Assembly: GCA_934444735.1 (NCBI GenBank)
Contig: CAKSDE010000024.1
Coordinates: forward strand, 1 to 27,542
Direction: 5' to 3'
From: an uncultured Clostridia bacterium
Lineage (GTDB): Bacteria; Bacillota; Clostridia; UBA1381
Length of the DNA: 27,542 bases
Below are positions 15,072 to 22,818 of this stretch, piece by piece; positions within the stretch are counted from its first letter, which is position 1; every line of letters begins with the position of its first letter. The position numbers and the translations under genes are program-made. The notes beneath the pieces were generated by a model, which was not told where the DNA came from, did no database searches, and was given only the letters and a program-made list of their open reading frames with translations.

Positions 15072-15821
15072 ATGACGAAGGTATTCAAAAAGCCTGACGC
15101 ACTTGAAGATGTAGCATTCCACTACTGCCCGGGTTGTACCCACGGCATATGCCACAGATTGGTTGCAGAGGTTATGGACGAATTGGGAATAACGGGAAAA
15201 TCCATAGGTGTTGCACCTGTCGGATGCTCGGTTACGGCATATAATTATTTTGCCTGTGATGTACAGCAGGCGGCACACGGCAGAGCGCCTGCCGTTGCAA
15301 CAGGTATAAAAAGAGTTCACCCCGATAAAGTTGTATTTACCTATCAGGGCGACGGAGATTTGGCAGCTATTGGAACGGCGGAAACGGTTCATGCTGCGGC
15401 AAGAGGCGAAAATATCACAGTTATATTTATAAATAACACAATTTACGGAATGACAGGCGGTCAGATGGCGCCGACAAGTCTGCCCGGTCAGGTAACACAG
15501 ACCTCACCTTACGGCAGAGATACAAAAACACAAGGCTTCCCGATAAGAATGTCCGAGATGCTCTCGACTTTGGACGGCCCGAGCTATATCGAAAGAGTAG
15601 CTTTAAATACCGTGCCGAATATCAAAAAGGCTAAAGCGGCTATTAAAAAGGCATTCCAAAATCAGCTTGACGGCAAGGGATTTTCTTTGGTGGAGGTTCT
15701 CTCAACCTGTCCGACAAACTGGGGTATGACTCCGATGGAGGCAATGAAGAGATTAAACGATGAAATGATTCCTTATTATCCTTTGGGTGTATATAAGGAT
15801 ACTGATGCAGGAAAGGAATGA
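15072..15821 (+). CDS. 2-oxoacid:ferredoxin oxidoreductase beta subunit, thiamine-diphosphate binding
   Basis: This 249-aa subunit binds thiamine diphosphate and an iron-sulfur cluster. It has HYCPGCTHGICHRL near the N-terminus, VAPVGCSVTAYNY, the thiamine-binding GDGDLAAIGTAE (about residues 97-108), and IFINNTIYGMTGGQMAPTS (about 125-143). The Cys residues at 18, 21 and about 51 fit the cluster ligands in this family, with a further Cys near 215 (EVLSTCPTNWG). It works with the alpha chain before it and the gamma chain five bases after it. Confidence 0.93.
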   Translation: MTKVFKKPDALEDVAFHYCPGCTHGICHRLVAEVMDELGITGKSIGVAPVGCSVTAYNYFACDVQQAAHGRAPAVATGIKRVHPDKVVFTYQGDGDLAAIGTAETVHAAARGENITVIFINNTIYGMTGGQMAPTSLPGQVTQTSPYGRDTKTQGFPIRMSEMLSTLDGPSYIERVALNTVPNIKKAKAAIKKAFQNQLDGKGFSLVEVLSTCPTNWGMTPMEAMKRLNDEMIPYYPLGVYKDTDAGKE

Positions 15822-15826
15822 TATAA

Positions 15827-16357
15827 ATGACTACAAATATTATTATCACAGGTTTCGGCGGTCAGGGTATTCTTTTTGCGGGAAAGATTCTCGCATATAC
15901 TGCACTGGTATTGGGTAAGCAGCTTTCGTGGCTCCCGTCATACGGCCCCGAAATGAGAGGCGGTACGGCGAATTGTCATGTTATCGTTTCAGACGAACCG
16001 GTAGGCTCACCGATTATAATAACACCTGATGTTCTTATCAGTATGAATAAGCCGTCATTGGAAAAGTTTGAGGGAACGGTACGTTCGGGCGGCACAATCC
16101 TTTATGATAAGAGTTTGATAGACCGCGATGTTGCAAGAGATGACGTTACAACAGTTGCCGTTGAGGCGACAGGAATCGCAACAGATGACGGTAAAGCCGG
16201 CATGGCGAATATGATAATGTTGGGTGCGCTTTTAAAGGCAACGGGACTCTTTACACTCGATGAAATCCGTTTGGGTGTTGAAAAGACAGTTCCGGCATCA
16301 AAGAAGCACTTGATCGAAGTCAATATGGAAATGATCGAAAAAGGCTATAATCTCTGA
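15827..16357 (+). CDS. 2-oxoacid:ferredoxin oxidoreductase gamma subunit
   Basis: This 176-aa subunit completes the delta-alpha-beta-gamma set. Typical features are GFGGQGILFAGKILAYTA near the start, LPSYGPEMRGGTANCHVIVSD (about residues 38-58; its core is YGPEMRGG), and ANMIMLGALLKATGLF. The gamma chain shapes the CoA site and holds the heterotetramer together. The gene starts five bases after the beta subunit stop codon, so translation is probably coupled. Confidence 0.93.
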   Translation: MTTNIIITGFGGQGILFAGKILAYTALVLGKQLSWLPSYGPEMRGGTANCHVIVSDEPVGSPIIITPDVLISMNKPSLEKFEGTVRSGGTILYDKSLIDRDVARDDVTTVAVEATGIATDDGKAGMANMIMLGALLKATGLFTLDEIRLGVEKTVPASKKHLIEVNMEMIEKGYNL

Positions 16358-16429
16358 TAGGCGCATATAGTTTAATACATAACCCCCGAAAAAGGCGGTT
16401 TTTAAAAATTTAGAAAGACGGTGATTTGT

Positions 16430-16720
16430 ATGGCAGCAGCCAAAAAGAAAAAAGGACTCACATACAAAGGCAAACCTGTATACCGCAAGGGAAATATTCT
16501 CTACTACGGTAATCTTGAAGATAATCTGATACTTGCATTGGAGATAACCGAAACAAAAAAAGTCGGTGATTATGACATTGCAAAGAAAGTGATTTTCCAT
16601 ATACAGGATAACACAGGTGAGCTTGGCAACGGCGTAAACTACAGAACAGGCGAACGTGATGATTTGTATAAGGCGTTTGATATAGGCGCATGGTGGTTAC
16701 AGGACGCTTTGGATATTTAA
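16430..16720 (+). CDS. Small conserved-looking protein of unknown function
   Basis: I do not recognise this 96-aa protein. It begins with a lysine-rich stretch (MAAAKKKKGLTYKGKPVYRK is the first 20 residues), has no membrane segment or signal peptide and no cysteines, and ends in an aromatic patch (AWWLQDALDI). It looks like a compact beta-rich cytoplasmic protein. The ATG is chosen because GGTGA lies five bases upstream; a GTG three codons earlier overlaps that site. It may share the oxidoreductase transcript (72 bp gap with a weak hairpin at 16379-16404) and is followed by a strong hairpin before pyrC. Codon use is like its neighbours, which supports a real gene. Confidence 0.75.
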   Translation: MAAAKKKKGLTYKGKPVYRKGNILYYGNLEDNLILALEITETKKVGDYDIAKKVIFHIQDNTGELGNGVNYRTGERDDLYKAFDIGAWWLQDALDI

Positions 16721-16729
16721 AAAATCTGT

Positions 16730-16764
16730 TTTTCGGCGCAAAAGGTATTCTTTTGCGCCGAAAA
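16730..16764. other. Perfect 15-bp hairpin before pyrC
   Basis: Arms 16730-16744 and 16750-16764 are perfectly complementary with a 5-nt loop. The plus strand shows GACAAAAAAAG rather than a T run after it, and the minus strand has ACAGATTTTTT. It may stop minus-strand transcripts weakly, or act as a plus-strand structure between the small gene and pyrC. No PyrR-binding sequence could be recognised around it. Confidence 0.6.
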
Positions 16765-16791
16765 GACAAAAAAAGAGAGAGGAGAACCCGA

Positions 16792-18048
16792 ATGAACTAC
16801 AATTTAAAGAACGCAAAAATATTTTTAGATTCTTCTTTTACAATAAAAGATGTGGCGATTGAAAACGGCGTGTTGCAGGAATCAAATTTTCCAAACTCCG
16901 CTTCTTCTTTTGATTTTTCAAATTGTTATATATTTCCCGGTTTTATTGATGTTCATGTACATCTCAGAGAGCCGGGTTTTTTTTATAAAGAAACGATTGC
17001 AAGCGGCACTTCGGCTGCGGCACACGGAGGATATACCCATGTTTTTTCCATGCCGAACTTAAATCCCGTGCCCGATTCTTTTAAAAATCTGAGGGTGCAG
17101 CTTGATATAATAGAAAAGGACGCAAAAATCCATGTATCGCCGTATGCGGCTATAACAAAGGGTGAGTTGGGAAAAGAGCTTTCGGATATGGAAAGCCTTT
17201 CGGATTTTTGCATAGCCTTTTCCGATGACGGCAAGGGCGTTCAGTCGGCGGAGCTTATGGCAGAGGCGATGAGACGAGCGAAAAGGCTCGGAAAAATTAT
17301 AGTGGCGCATTGCGAGGATAATTCGCTTTTGCACGGAGGATATATCCACGACGGCGAATATGCAAAAAAACACGCTCACAGGGGTATAAGTACTGAGAGT
17401 GAGTGGAAACCTATTAAAAGAGATCTTGCGCTTGCCGAAAAAATCGGCTGTAAATATCACATCTGCCATGTGTCGGCAAAGGAGAGCGTAGAGCTTATCA
17501 GACAGGCGAAAAAGCGCGGAGTTGACGTTACGGCGGAAACCGCGCCGCACTATCTCGTTATGAATGATATGGATTTGCAGGAGGATGCAAGATTTAAGAT
17601 GAATCCGCCGATACGCTCCGAGGCAGACCGTCTTGCACTGGTTGAGGGAATATGCGACGGCACAATTGATATGATTGCGACAGATCATGCGCCGCACTCT
17701 TTTGAGGAAAAATCAAGAGGACTTGAAAAGAGCCTTATGGGAGTGGTCGGACTTGAAACTGCGTTTTCCGTGCTTTATACCGAGCTTGTTAAAAAAGGCA
17801 TAATATCATTGGAGCAATTGATAAAGCTTATGTATACAAATCCGAAAAAGCGCTTTGGTGTTGGGGATTCTCTAAAAATCGGAGAGCCGTCTTGCTTTAC
17901 GGTATTTAACCTCGATAAAAAATATACGGTGAACCCGGAGGATTTCCTCTCTATGGGTAAGAGTACGCCGTTTTCGGGGCGAGAGGTTTACGGGGAATGT
18001 CTTATGACCGTTTGTGACGGAAAAATTGTTTGGAATAAGGAGGTATAA
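16792..18048 (+). CDS. pyrC: Dihydroorotase
   Basis: It closes carbamoyl-aspartate to dihydroorotate, the third step of UMP synthesis. The product is 418 aa, the long class typical of Gram-positives. Metal-binding motifs are visible: HVHLREPG (His55 and His57), HCED, CHVSAKES, ETAPHYL and the catalytic TDHAPHS. The frame stays open 102 bp upstream, but this ATG has GAGAGGAGA ten bases before it and begins where the family begins. It is the first of pyrC-pyrK-pyrD-pyrF, with three bases to pyrK. Confidence 0.95.
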   Translation: MNYNLKNAKIFLDSSFTIKDVAIENGVLQESNFPNSASSFDFSNCYIFPGFIDVHVHLREPGFFYKETIASGTSAAAHGGYTHVFSMPNLNPVPDSFKNLRVQLDIIEKDAKIHVSPYAAITKGELGKELSDMESLSDFCIAFSDDGKGVQSAELMAEAMRRAKRLGKIIVAHCEDNSLLHGGYIHDGEYAKKHAHRGISTESEWKPIKRDLALAEKIGCKYHICHVSAKESVELIRQAKKRGVDVTAETAPHYLVMNDMDLQEDARFKMNPPIRSEADRLALVEGICDGTIDMIATDHAPHSFEEKSRGLEKSLMGVVGLETAFSVLYTELVKKGIISLEQLIKLMYTNPKKRFGVGDSLKIGEPSCFTVFNLDKKYTVNPEDFLSMGKSTPFSGREVYGECLMTVCDGKIVWNKEV

Positions 18049-18051
18049 TTC

Positions 18052-18783
18052 TTGAAACAGGGAATTTTTAAAATAACCAAAAACTTTAAAATCGCAAAAG
18101 ATGTATTTTTAATGTGTCTTTCGGGCGATACATCGGCAATATCCGCGCCGGGGCAGTTTATAAATATACAGCTTTCGGGAAAGTTTTTGCGCCGCCCGAT
18201 TTCGGTGTGCGATTATGGCAGTAACAGCGTTACGATTATTTATAAGGTTGTCGGGAGCGGCACGGAGTATATGTCTGAATTGCAGCCGGGAGAGGAGCTT
18301 GATATATTAACCGGACTCGGCAACGGATTTGATACCGAAAAGAGCGGTGAAAATCCCGTTTTGATCGGTGGAGGAGTCGGCGTGCCGCCGATGTATAATC
18401 TGGCGAAAAAATTGATCGCGGAGGGGAAAACTCCGACGATGGTTATGGGCTTTAATACTTCAGACGAAATTTTTTATAAAGATGAATTTGAAAAGTTGGG
18501 TGTAAAAACTTATGTGACAACGGCTGACGGCTCGGTAGGCATAAAGGGATTTGTAACCGACGCGGTTAAAACGGTTGATTATTCATATGTTTATGCGTGC
18601 GGACCGCAGCCTATGCTAAAAGCAGTGTATGATATCGCAAAGACAAGCGGTCAGTTCAGCTTTGAAGAGCGCATGGGGTGCGGATTCGGAGCGTGCATGG
18701 GGTGCAGCTGCAAGACAAAGTACGGAAATAAGCGTATCTGCAAAGACGGCCCCGTTCTTGAAAAGGAGGAGATAATATGGTAG
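18052..18783 (+). CDS. pyrK: Dihydroorotate dehydrogenase B, electron-transfer subunit
   Basis: It carries electrons from the FMN of PyrD to NAD through FAD and a 2Fe-2S cluster. The N-terminal FAD domain has RRPISVCDYG, and GGGVGVPPMYNL (about residues 105-116) begins the NAD domain. The 2Fe-2S cysteines are Cys210, 215, 218 and 230, with an extra Cys220. Length is 243 aa. The start is TTG: an AAGGAGGT site lies seven bases before it and no ATG fits. It overlaps pyrD by seven bases, as expected for a tight heterotetramer. Confidence 0.95.
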   Translation: MKQGIFKITKNFKIAKDVFLMCLSGDTSAISAPGQFINIQLSGKFLRRPISVCDYGSNSVTIIYKVVGSGTEYMSELQPGEELDILTGLGNGFDTEKSGENPVLIGGGVGVPPMYNLAKKLIAEGKTPTMVMGFNTSDEIFYKDEFEKLGVKTYVTTADGSVGIKGFVTDAVKTVDYSYVYACGPQPMLKAVYDIAKTSGQFSFEERMGCGFGACMGCSCKTKYGNKRICKDGPVLEKEEIIW

Positions 18784-19691
18784 ATTTAAGCATAAATTTA
18801 AGCGGTATAGAGCTTTCAAACCCGATAATCCCTGCAAGCGGAACCTTTGGCTACGGGTATGAGTTTGCGGAAATTTACGATATCAATGTTCTCGGCTCGC
18901 TTTCTTTTAAAGGGACGACAAAAGAGCCGCGTTTCGGTAATCCTACACCGCGTATTGCAGAATCTCCGTCGGGGATAATAAATTCGGTCGGCTTGCAGAA
19001 CCCGGGAATAGAAAAGGTAATTTCAGACGAGCTGCCTAAGCTCAGAAAATGCTTTAAAAAGCCGATAATTGCAAATATCAGCGGTTTTTCAAAAGAGGAA
19101 TATCAGTACTGCTGTGAAAAGATTAACGACGAGGAACAGGTTGAAATTATTGAGGTTAATATAAGCTGTCCGAATGTGCATAACGGCGGAATGAGCTTTG
19201 GGACAAGTGCAAAGGCGGCAGAGGAGATAACGCGTGCGGTAAAGGCGGTTACAACAAAGCCGATTTATATGAAGTTAAGCCCGAATGTGACAGATATAAC
19301 CGAGATTGCAAAGGCCTGCGAGGCGGGCGGCGCCGACGGTATAAGTCTTATCAACACGCTCATGGGTATGAGAATCGATTTAAAGAAGAAAAAGCCGACA
19401 ATCGCGAATGTGATGGGCGGATTTTCGGGATCGGCAATCTTCCCTGTGGCGCTGAAAATGGTATATCAGGTGTATGATACGGTATCGATACCAATAATCG
19501 GGATCGGCGGCGTAAGCTCATGCGAAGACGTTTTGGAAATGATGCTTGCAGGTGCGTCGGCGGTGGAGGTCGGAGCGGCAAACCTTATAAATCCGTATAT
19601 CTGCAAGGATATAGTGGAAAAGCTGCCGGAGGTTATGGAAAAATATAATATAGAAAGTCTAAAAGATATAATAGGAGGAGCACATAAATGA
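18777..19691 (+). CDS. pyrD: Dihydroorotate dehydrogenase B, catalytic subunit
   Basis: It oxidises dihydroorotate to orotate. It is the NAD-linked class 1B form because pyrK precedes it. Features are LSNPIIPASGTFGYG near the N-terminus, NSVGLQNPG and VNISCPNVHNGG, where the cysteine is the catalytic base of class 1B enzymes. KLSPNVTDI and the FMN phosphate site GIGGV (about residues 242-246) follow. At 304 aa it is of normal length. It overlaps pyrK by seven bases and pyrF by four. Confidence 0.96.
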   Translation: MVDLSINLSGIELSNPIIPASGTFGYGYEFAEIYDINVLGSLSFKGTTKEPRFGNPTPRIAESPSGIINSVGLQNPGIEKVISDELPKLRKCFKKPIIANISGFSKEEYQYCCEKINDEEQVEIIEVNISCPNVHNGGMSFGTSAKAAEEITRAVKAVTTKPIYMKLSPNVTDITEIAKACEAGGADGISLINTLMGMRIDLKKKKPTIANVMGGFSGSAIFPVALKMVYQVYDTVSIPIIGIGGVSSCEDVLEMMLAGASAVEVGAANLINPYICKDIVEKLPEVMEKYNIESLKDIIGGAHK

Positions 19692-20389
19692 GTAAAGATG
19701 TAATTATAGCCTGTGATTTTAAGGGGAAAGACGAGGTATTCGCATTTCTGGACAAATTCACCGACGAAAAACCCTATTTAAAAATCGGCATGGAGCTTTT
19801 CTATGCCGAGGGACCCGAGATTGTGCGCGAAATAAAGCGCAGGGGGCATAAGATCTTTTTGGATCTTAAGCTGCATGATATTCCGAATACCGTTAAAAAG
19901 AGCATGGCTGTGCTTTCACGCCTTGATGTTGATATGTGCAATCTGCACGCGTCCGGCACTAAGGCGATGATGGAGGCGGCGCTCGAGGGACTTACCCGTC
20001 CCGACGGCACCCGTCCGCTTTTGATAGGTGTAACACAGCTCACATCAACAAGCGAGGAGCGAATGAAAGAGGATTTGCTGATTGACCGTCCGCTTGATGA
20101 GGTAGTCATGCACTATGCCAAAAATGTCAGGGATTCGGGACTCGACGGCGTTGTTTGCTCACCGCTCGAAGCCGGAAAGGTTAAAGCGGTATGCGGCAAG
20201 GATTTTCTGACCGTAACCCCGGGAGTGCGTTTTGCGGACGGTGACGTGGGTGATCAGGTGCGTGTTACAACCCCTGAAAAGGCGCGTGCTTTGGGATCTG
20301 ATTACATAGTAGTCGGACGTCCGATAACGCAGGCAGAGGATCCGGTGGCGGCATACAGGAAATGTATAAAAGCATTTTTATCCCGATAA
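19688..20389 (+). CDS. pyrF: Orotidine 5'-phosphate decarboxylase
   Basis: It converts OMP to UMP, the last step of the pathway. The catalytic charge network DLKLHDIPNTV is at about residues 58-68, the substrate-binding K at residue 32 (LKIGMELFY) is present, and TPGVRFADGD and VGRPIT form the phosphate site. The product is 233 aa, as in the usual bacterial type 1. It overlaps the pyrD stop in an ATGA, so the two are coupled. About 300 bp of structured non-coding DNA follow. Confidence 0.95.
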   Translation: MSKDVIIACDFKGKDEVFAFLDKFTDEKPYLKIGMELFYAEGPEIVREIKRRGHKIFLDLKLHDIPNTVKKSMAVLSRLDVDMCNLHASGTKAMMEAALEGLTRPDGTRPLLIGVTQLTSTSEERMKEDLLIDRPLDEVVMHYAKNVRDSGLDGVVCSPLEAGKVKAVCGKDFLTVTPGVRFADGDVGDQVRVTTPEKARALGSDYIVVGRPITQAEDPVAAYRKCIKAFLSR

Positions 20390-20582
20390 AAGTTTATCTA
20401 AAAATTGCCCATCTTACCATCTTTTGCTCGGGGCAGTACAAGAGTACGGCACCGCTCGCTGCAAGACGGCAACCTGAACAATTTTAAAATAAACTTAAAA
20501 TAAACTGAGTGTTTTAGAAGGATTTAACTGATGTTGACCTTCGGTGGGATTGAACTGCTCGTGCAGATTTTTCTCAGTTTGT
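20390..20582 (+). other. Structured intergenic segment between pyrF and pyrE
   Basis: There is no gene here. An imperfect hairpin spans 20417-20469 with paired GTAC halves around an AAGA tip. A second stem pairs 20498-20509 with 20573-20584 (12 positions, one G-T), enclosing 63 nt that contain a small CTGC/GCAG hairpin followed by ATTTTTCTC. The segment CTCAGTTTGTT (20573-20583) also occurs in a stem of the MITE at 3975-3985, which hints at a repeat-derived origin. It could instead be a pyr leader, though no PyrR site is recognisable. Confidence 0.45.
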
Positions 20583-20611
20583 TTGAAAAATGAACATGGG
20601 TGTGATAATAT
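20583..20611 (+). promoter_or_regulatory. Possible promoter of pyrE-pyrB-pyrI
   Basis: TTGAAA (20583-20588) and TAATAT (20606-20611) are 17 bp apart; the -10 is only a fair match. An inverted repeat TGATAA-N4-TTATCA (20604-20619) overlaps the -10 and could be an operator. A further TGATAAG follows at 20632. Confidence 0.4.
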
Positions 20612-20689
20612 CTTATCATTATTTACCCTGCTGATAAGAAATTTTTATTATTATTTAAGCCGATGCAGGACGGCGGAATGGAGATTACT

Positions 20690-21328
20690 ATGAAAAAAGC
20701 AATTGCAAAAAATTTACTTTCAATCGGTGCGGTATTTTTGCGCCCCGAAGAACCGTTCACGTGGGCGAGCGGCATAAAAAGCCCGGTTTACTGTGACAAC
20801 CGTCTGATACTTACCGCACCGTCGGCGCGTATTACGGTTGAGACGGCAATCGCCGAGACGATAAAAAAGGAATACCCCGAATGTGAAGTGATAATGGGTA
20901 CAAGCACGGCAGGAATCGCGCACGCAGCGATTGCCGCACATCTTTTGGATATGCCGATGGGATATGTACGCTCAGGGGCAAAGGATCACGGACGCGGAAA
21001 TCAGATAGAAGGCAGACTGGAGCAAGGGCAAAAAGTTGTGGTTGTGGAGGATCTGATCTCGACCGGCGGAAGCGTTATTGAGGTGGTAAACGTATTGCGT
21101 GAGGCAGGTGCCGATGTTCTCGGAATTGTCAGCATTTTTACATACGGCATGAAGAAAGGATTTGAGCGCCTGGCAGATGCAAATGTGAAAAATATCAGTC
21201 TTACCGACTTTGAAACACTTGCAGAGGTTGCCGCGGAAGAGGGATATATAAAAGAGGACGACATAAAGCGCCTTATAGCATTTCGTGACAATCCGTCCGA
21301 TGAAAGCTGGATCGGAGGCGCAAAATGA
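20690..21328 (+). CDS. pyrE: Orotate phosphoribosyltransferase
   Basis: It joins orotate to PRPP to form OMP. The PRPP-binding signature VVVEDLISTGGSV is clear at about residues 116-128, and RSGAKDHGRGNQIEG carries the flexible catalytic loop. FTWASGIKSPVYCDNR near residue 22 is the orotate-side motif. The product is 212 aa. I chose this ATG, with ATGGAG six bases upstream, over one nine codons earlier. It overlaps pyrB by four bases (ATGA). Confidence 0.95.
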   Translation: MKKAIAKNLLSIGAVFLRPEEPFTWASGIKSPVYCDNRLILTAPSARITVETAIAETIKKEYPECEVIMGTSTAGIAHAAIAAHLLDMPMGYVRSGAKDHGRGNQIEGRLEQGQKVVVVEDLISTGGSVIEVVNVLREAGADVLGIVSIFTYGMKKGFERLADANVKNISLTDFETLAEVAAEEGYIKEDDIKRLIAFRDNPSDESWIGGAK

Positions 21329-22236
21329 GAAATCTTATAAGTATTCTGGATTTATCCACCGATGAGATAGACGAGCTGATAAAGACCGCAAATGATATAA
21401 TTGCAAATCCCGATAAATATGCCGATAAATGCAAGAGAAAAAAATTGGCGACACTCTTTTTCGAGCCGTCAACCAGAACACGCTTGAGCTTTGAGGCGGC
21501 TATGATGGAGCTGGGCGGTAATGTAATCGGATTTTCCGAAAGTTCGAGCAGCTCGGCATCAAAGGGCGAAAGCGTTTCGGATACTGTGCGCGTGGTTAGT
21601 TGTTATGCTGATATTATTGCAATGCGCCACCCGAAAGAGGGTGCGCCTATGGTAGCGTCTATGAAATCGTCCGTCCCGATAATAAATGCAGGTGACGGCG
21701 GACACAATCACCCAACGCAGACTTTGGCGGATCTTTTGACAATAAAGAGGGAAAAGGGACGTTTTGAAGATCTGACCGTCGGAATGTGCGGAGATCTTAA
21801 ATTCGGGCGTACGGTACACTCGCTCATACACGCGCTTTCACGTTATACGGGCGTGAAGTTTGTGCTCATATCGCCTGATGAGCTGAAAATTCCGACATAT
21901 CTAAAGACGGATTTTATGGATAAAAACAATATCGAATATGAAGAAAATTCCGATTTGGAATCGGTAATGCCGAAACTTGATATTCTGTATATGACGCGTG
22001 TTCAGAAAGAGCGTTTCTTTAACGAGGCGGATTATATCCGCTTGAAAGACAGCTATATATTAACGGAAGAAAAGCTGAAAAATGCGAAAGAGGACTTGTG
22101 TATATTGCATCCGCTGCCGCGTGTAAATGAAATTTCGACAGCGGTGGATGATGATAAGCGTGCGTGCTATTTTAAACAGGTTGAAAACGGCAAATATATC
22201 CGAATGGCACTCATACTGAAACTTTTGGGTCTTTAA
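21325..22236 (+). CDS. pyrB: Aspartate carbamoyltransferase, catalytic subunit
   Basis: It makes carbamoyl-aspartate from carbamoyl phosphate and aspartate, the committed step. The carbamoyl-phosphate site FFEPSTRTRLSFE starts at about residue 48. HPTQTLADLLT, TRVQKERF and HPLPRVNE form the rest of the active site. Length is 303 aa. The following pyrI means the enzyme is the regulated, dodecameric type as in E. coli. Confidence 0.96.
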   Translation: MRNLISILDLSTDEIDELIKTANDIIANPDKYADKCKRKKLATLFFEPSTRTRLSFEAAMMELGGNVIGFSESSSSSASKGESVSDTVRVVSCYADIIAMRHPKEGAPMVASMKSSVPIINAGDGGHNHPTQTLADLLTIKREKGRFEDLTVGMCGDLKFGRTVHSLIHALSRYTGVKFVLISPDELKIPTYLKTDFMDKNNIEYEENSDLESVMPKLDILYMTRVQKERFFNEADYIRLKDSYILTEEKLKNAKEDLCILHPLPRVNEISTAVDDDKRACYFKQVENGKYIRMALILKLLGL

Positions 22237-22260
22237 GACGGATAGAAAGGAAAGGTACTT

Positions 22261-22686
22261 ATGAATATCGATTCTATAAAAAACGGCATCGTGATAGATC
22301 ACATTGAAGCCGGAAAGAGTATGGAGCTGTACCATTTTTTAAATCTTGAAAATATGGACTGTTCTGTAGCGCTGATAAAAAATGTTGTAAGCAAGAAGAT
22401 GGGGAGAAAAGATATAATAAAAATAGATGATGATATAAATATTGATCTTGATGTTTTAGGTTACATAGACCCGAACAGTACCGTTAATATTATAAAAGAC
22501 GGAAAATTGGTAAAAAAATGCCACCTTGAACTTCCCGAAAGGCTGACTAACGTTATAAAATGCAAAAATCCGAGATGTATTACCTCGGTTGAGCAGGAAA
22601 TCAGCCATATTTTCAAGCTGACCGACAGGGAAAGACGCATATACAGATGCATTTACTGCGAGTCTAAGGCGAGGAATACGAAATAA
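22261..22686 (+). CDS. pyrI: Aspartate carbamoyltransferase, regulatory subunit
   Basis: It binds allosteric nucleotides and joins catalytic trimers through a zinc domain. The zinc ligands are Cys101, Cys106, Cys130 and Cys133 in the C-terminal part (IKCKNPRC and YRCIYCES). The N-terminal domain begins IKNGIVIDHIEAGK, the nucleotide-binding strand. Length is 141 aa, slightly shorter than in E. coli. The last codons and stop lie in a 17-bp direct repeat that brackets a fragment of the MITE, so the 3' end of this gene was the insertion target. The reading frame is intact. Confidence 0.94.
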   Translation: MNIDSIKNGIVIDHIEAGKSMELYHFLNLENMDCSVALIKNVVSKKMGRKDIIKIDDDINIDLDVLGYIDPNSTVNIIKDGKLVKKCHLELPERLTNVIKCKNPRCITSVEQEISHIFKLTDRERRIYRCIYCESKARNTK

Positions 22687-22765
22687 AATCATAAAAAGGG
22701 GATGTAAAAAACTCCGGAACGCAAGAAAAAATTAAAATACAAATATTAAATACGAAATAAAATCA
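22675..22765. mobile_element. Truncated copy of the MITE left end, with 17-bp direct repeats
   Basis: Positions 22695-22729 repeat the left 35 bp of the element at 3771 with one base deleted and one changed (shared core AAAAAACTCCGGAACGCAAG). The piece lies between two exact copies of AATACGAAATAAAATCA (22675-22691 and 22749-22765). The match extends to a following TAAAAAG on both sides if five bases (GAATA) are skipped. No right end remains, so the copy has suffered a deletion. The first repeat includes the stop codon of pyrI. Confidence 0.75.
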
Positions 22766-22771
22766 GAATAT

Positions 22772-22811
22772 AAAAAGAAACCGTAAAAAGTGATTTTACG
22801 GTTTCTTTTTT
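22772..22811. terminator. Bidirectional terminator between pyrI and pnp
   Basis: A perfect 17-bp stem (22772-22788 with 22794-22810) with a 5-nt loop has T runs in both directions because the arm ends are A and T rich. It serves the converging pyr operon and pnp. Confidence 0.92.
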
Positions 22812-22818
22812 ATTTCGA

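Noticed and set aside
16379..16404. Terminator after the gamma subunit
   Set aside because: The stem is only 4 plus 2 bp around a C-C mismatch. It is too weak to call, though a short T run follows.
16690..16791. A longer pyrC starting inside the small upstream gene
   Set aside because: It would overlap the end of the 96-aa gene and read through the 15-bp hairpin. The ATG at 16792 has a good ribosome binding site and matches the family start.
16358..16800. PyrR attenuator before pyrC
   Set aside because: No sequence like the PyrR-binding loop and no antiterminator/terminator pair with a T run could be found on the plus strand.
22456..22692. Minus-strand frames opposite pyrI
   Set aside because: They run against a complete pyrI gene with intact zinc ligands and have no promoter or ribosome binding site.
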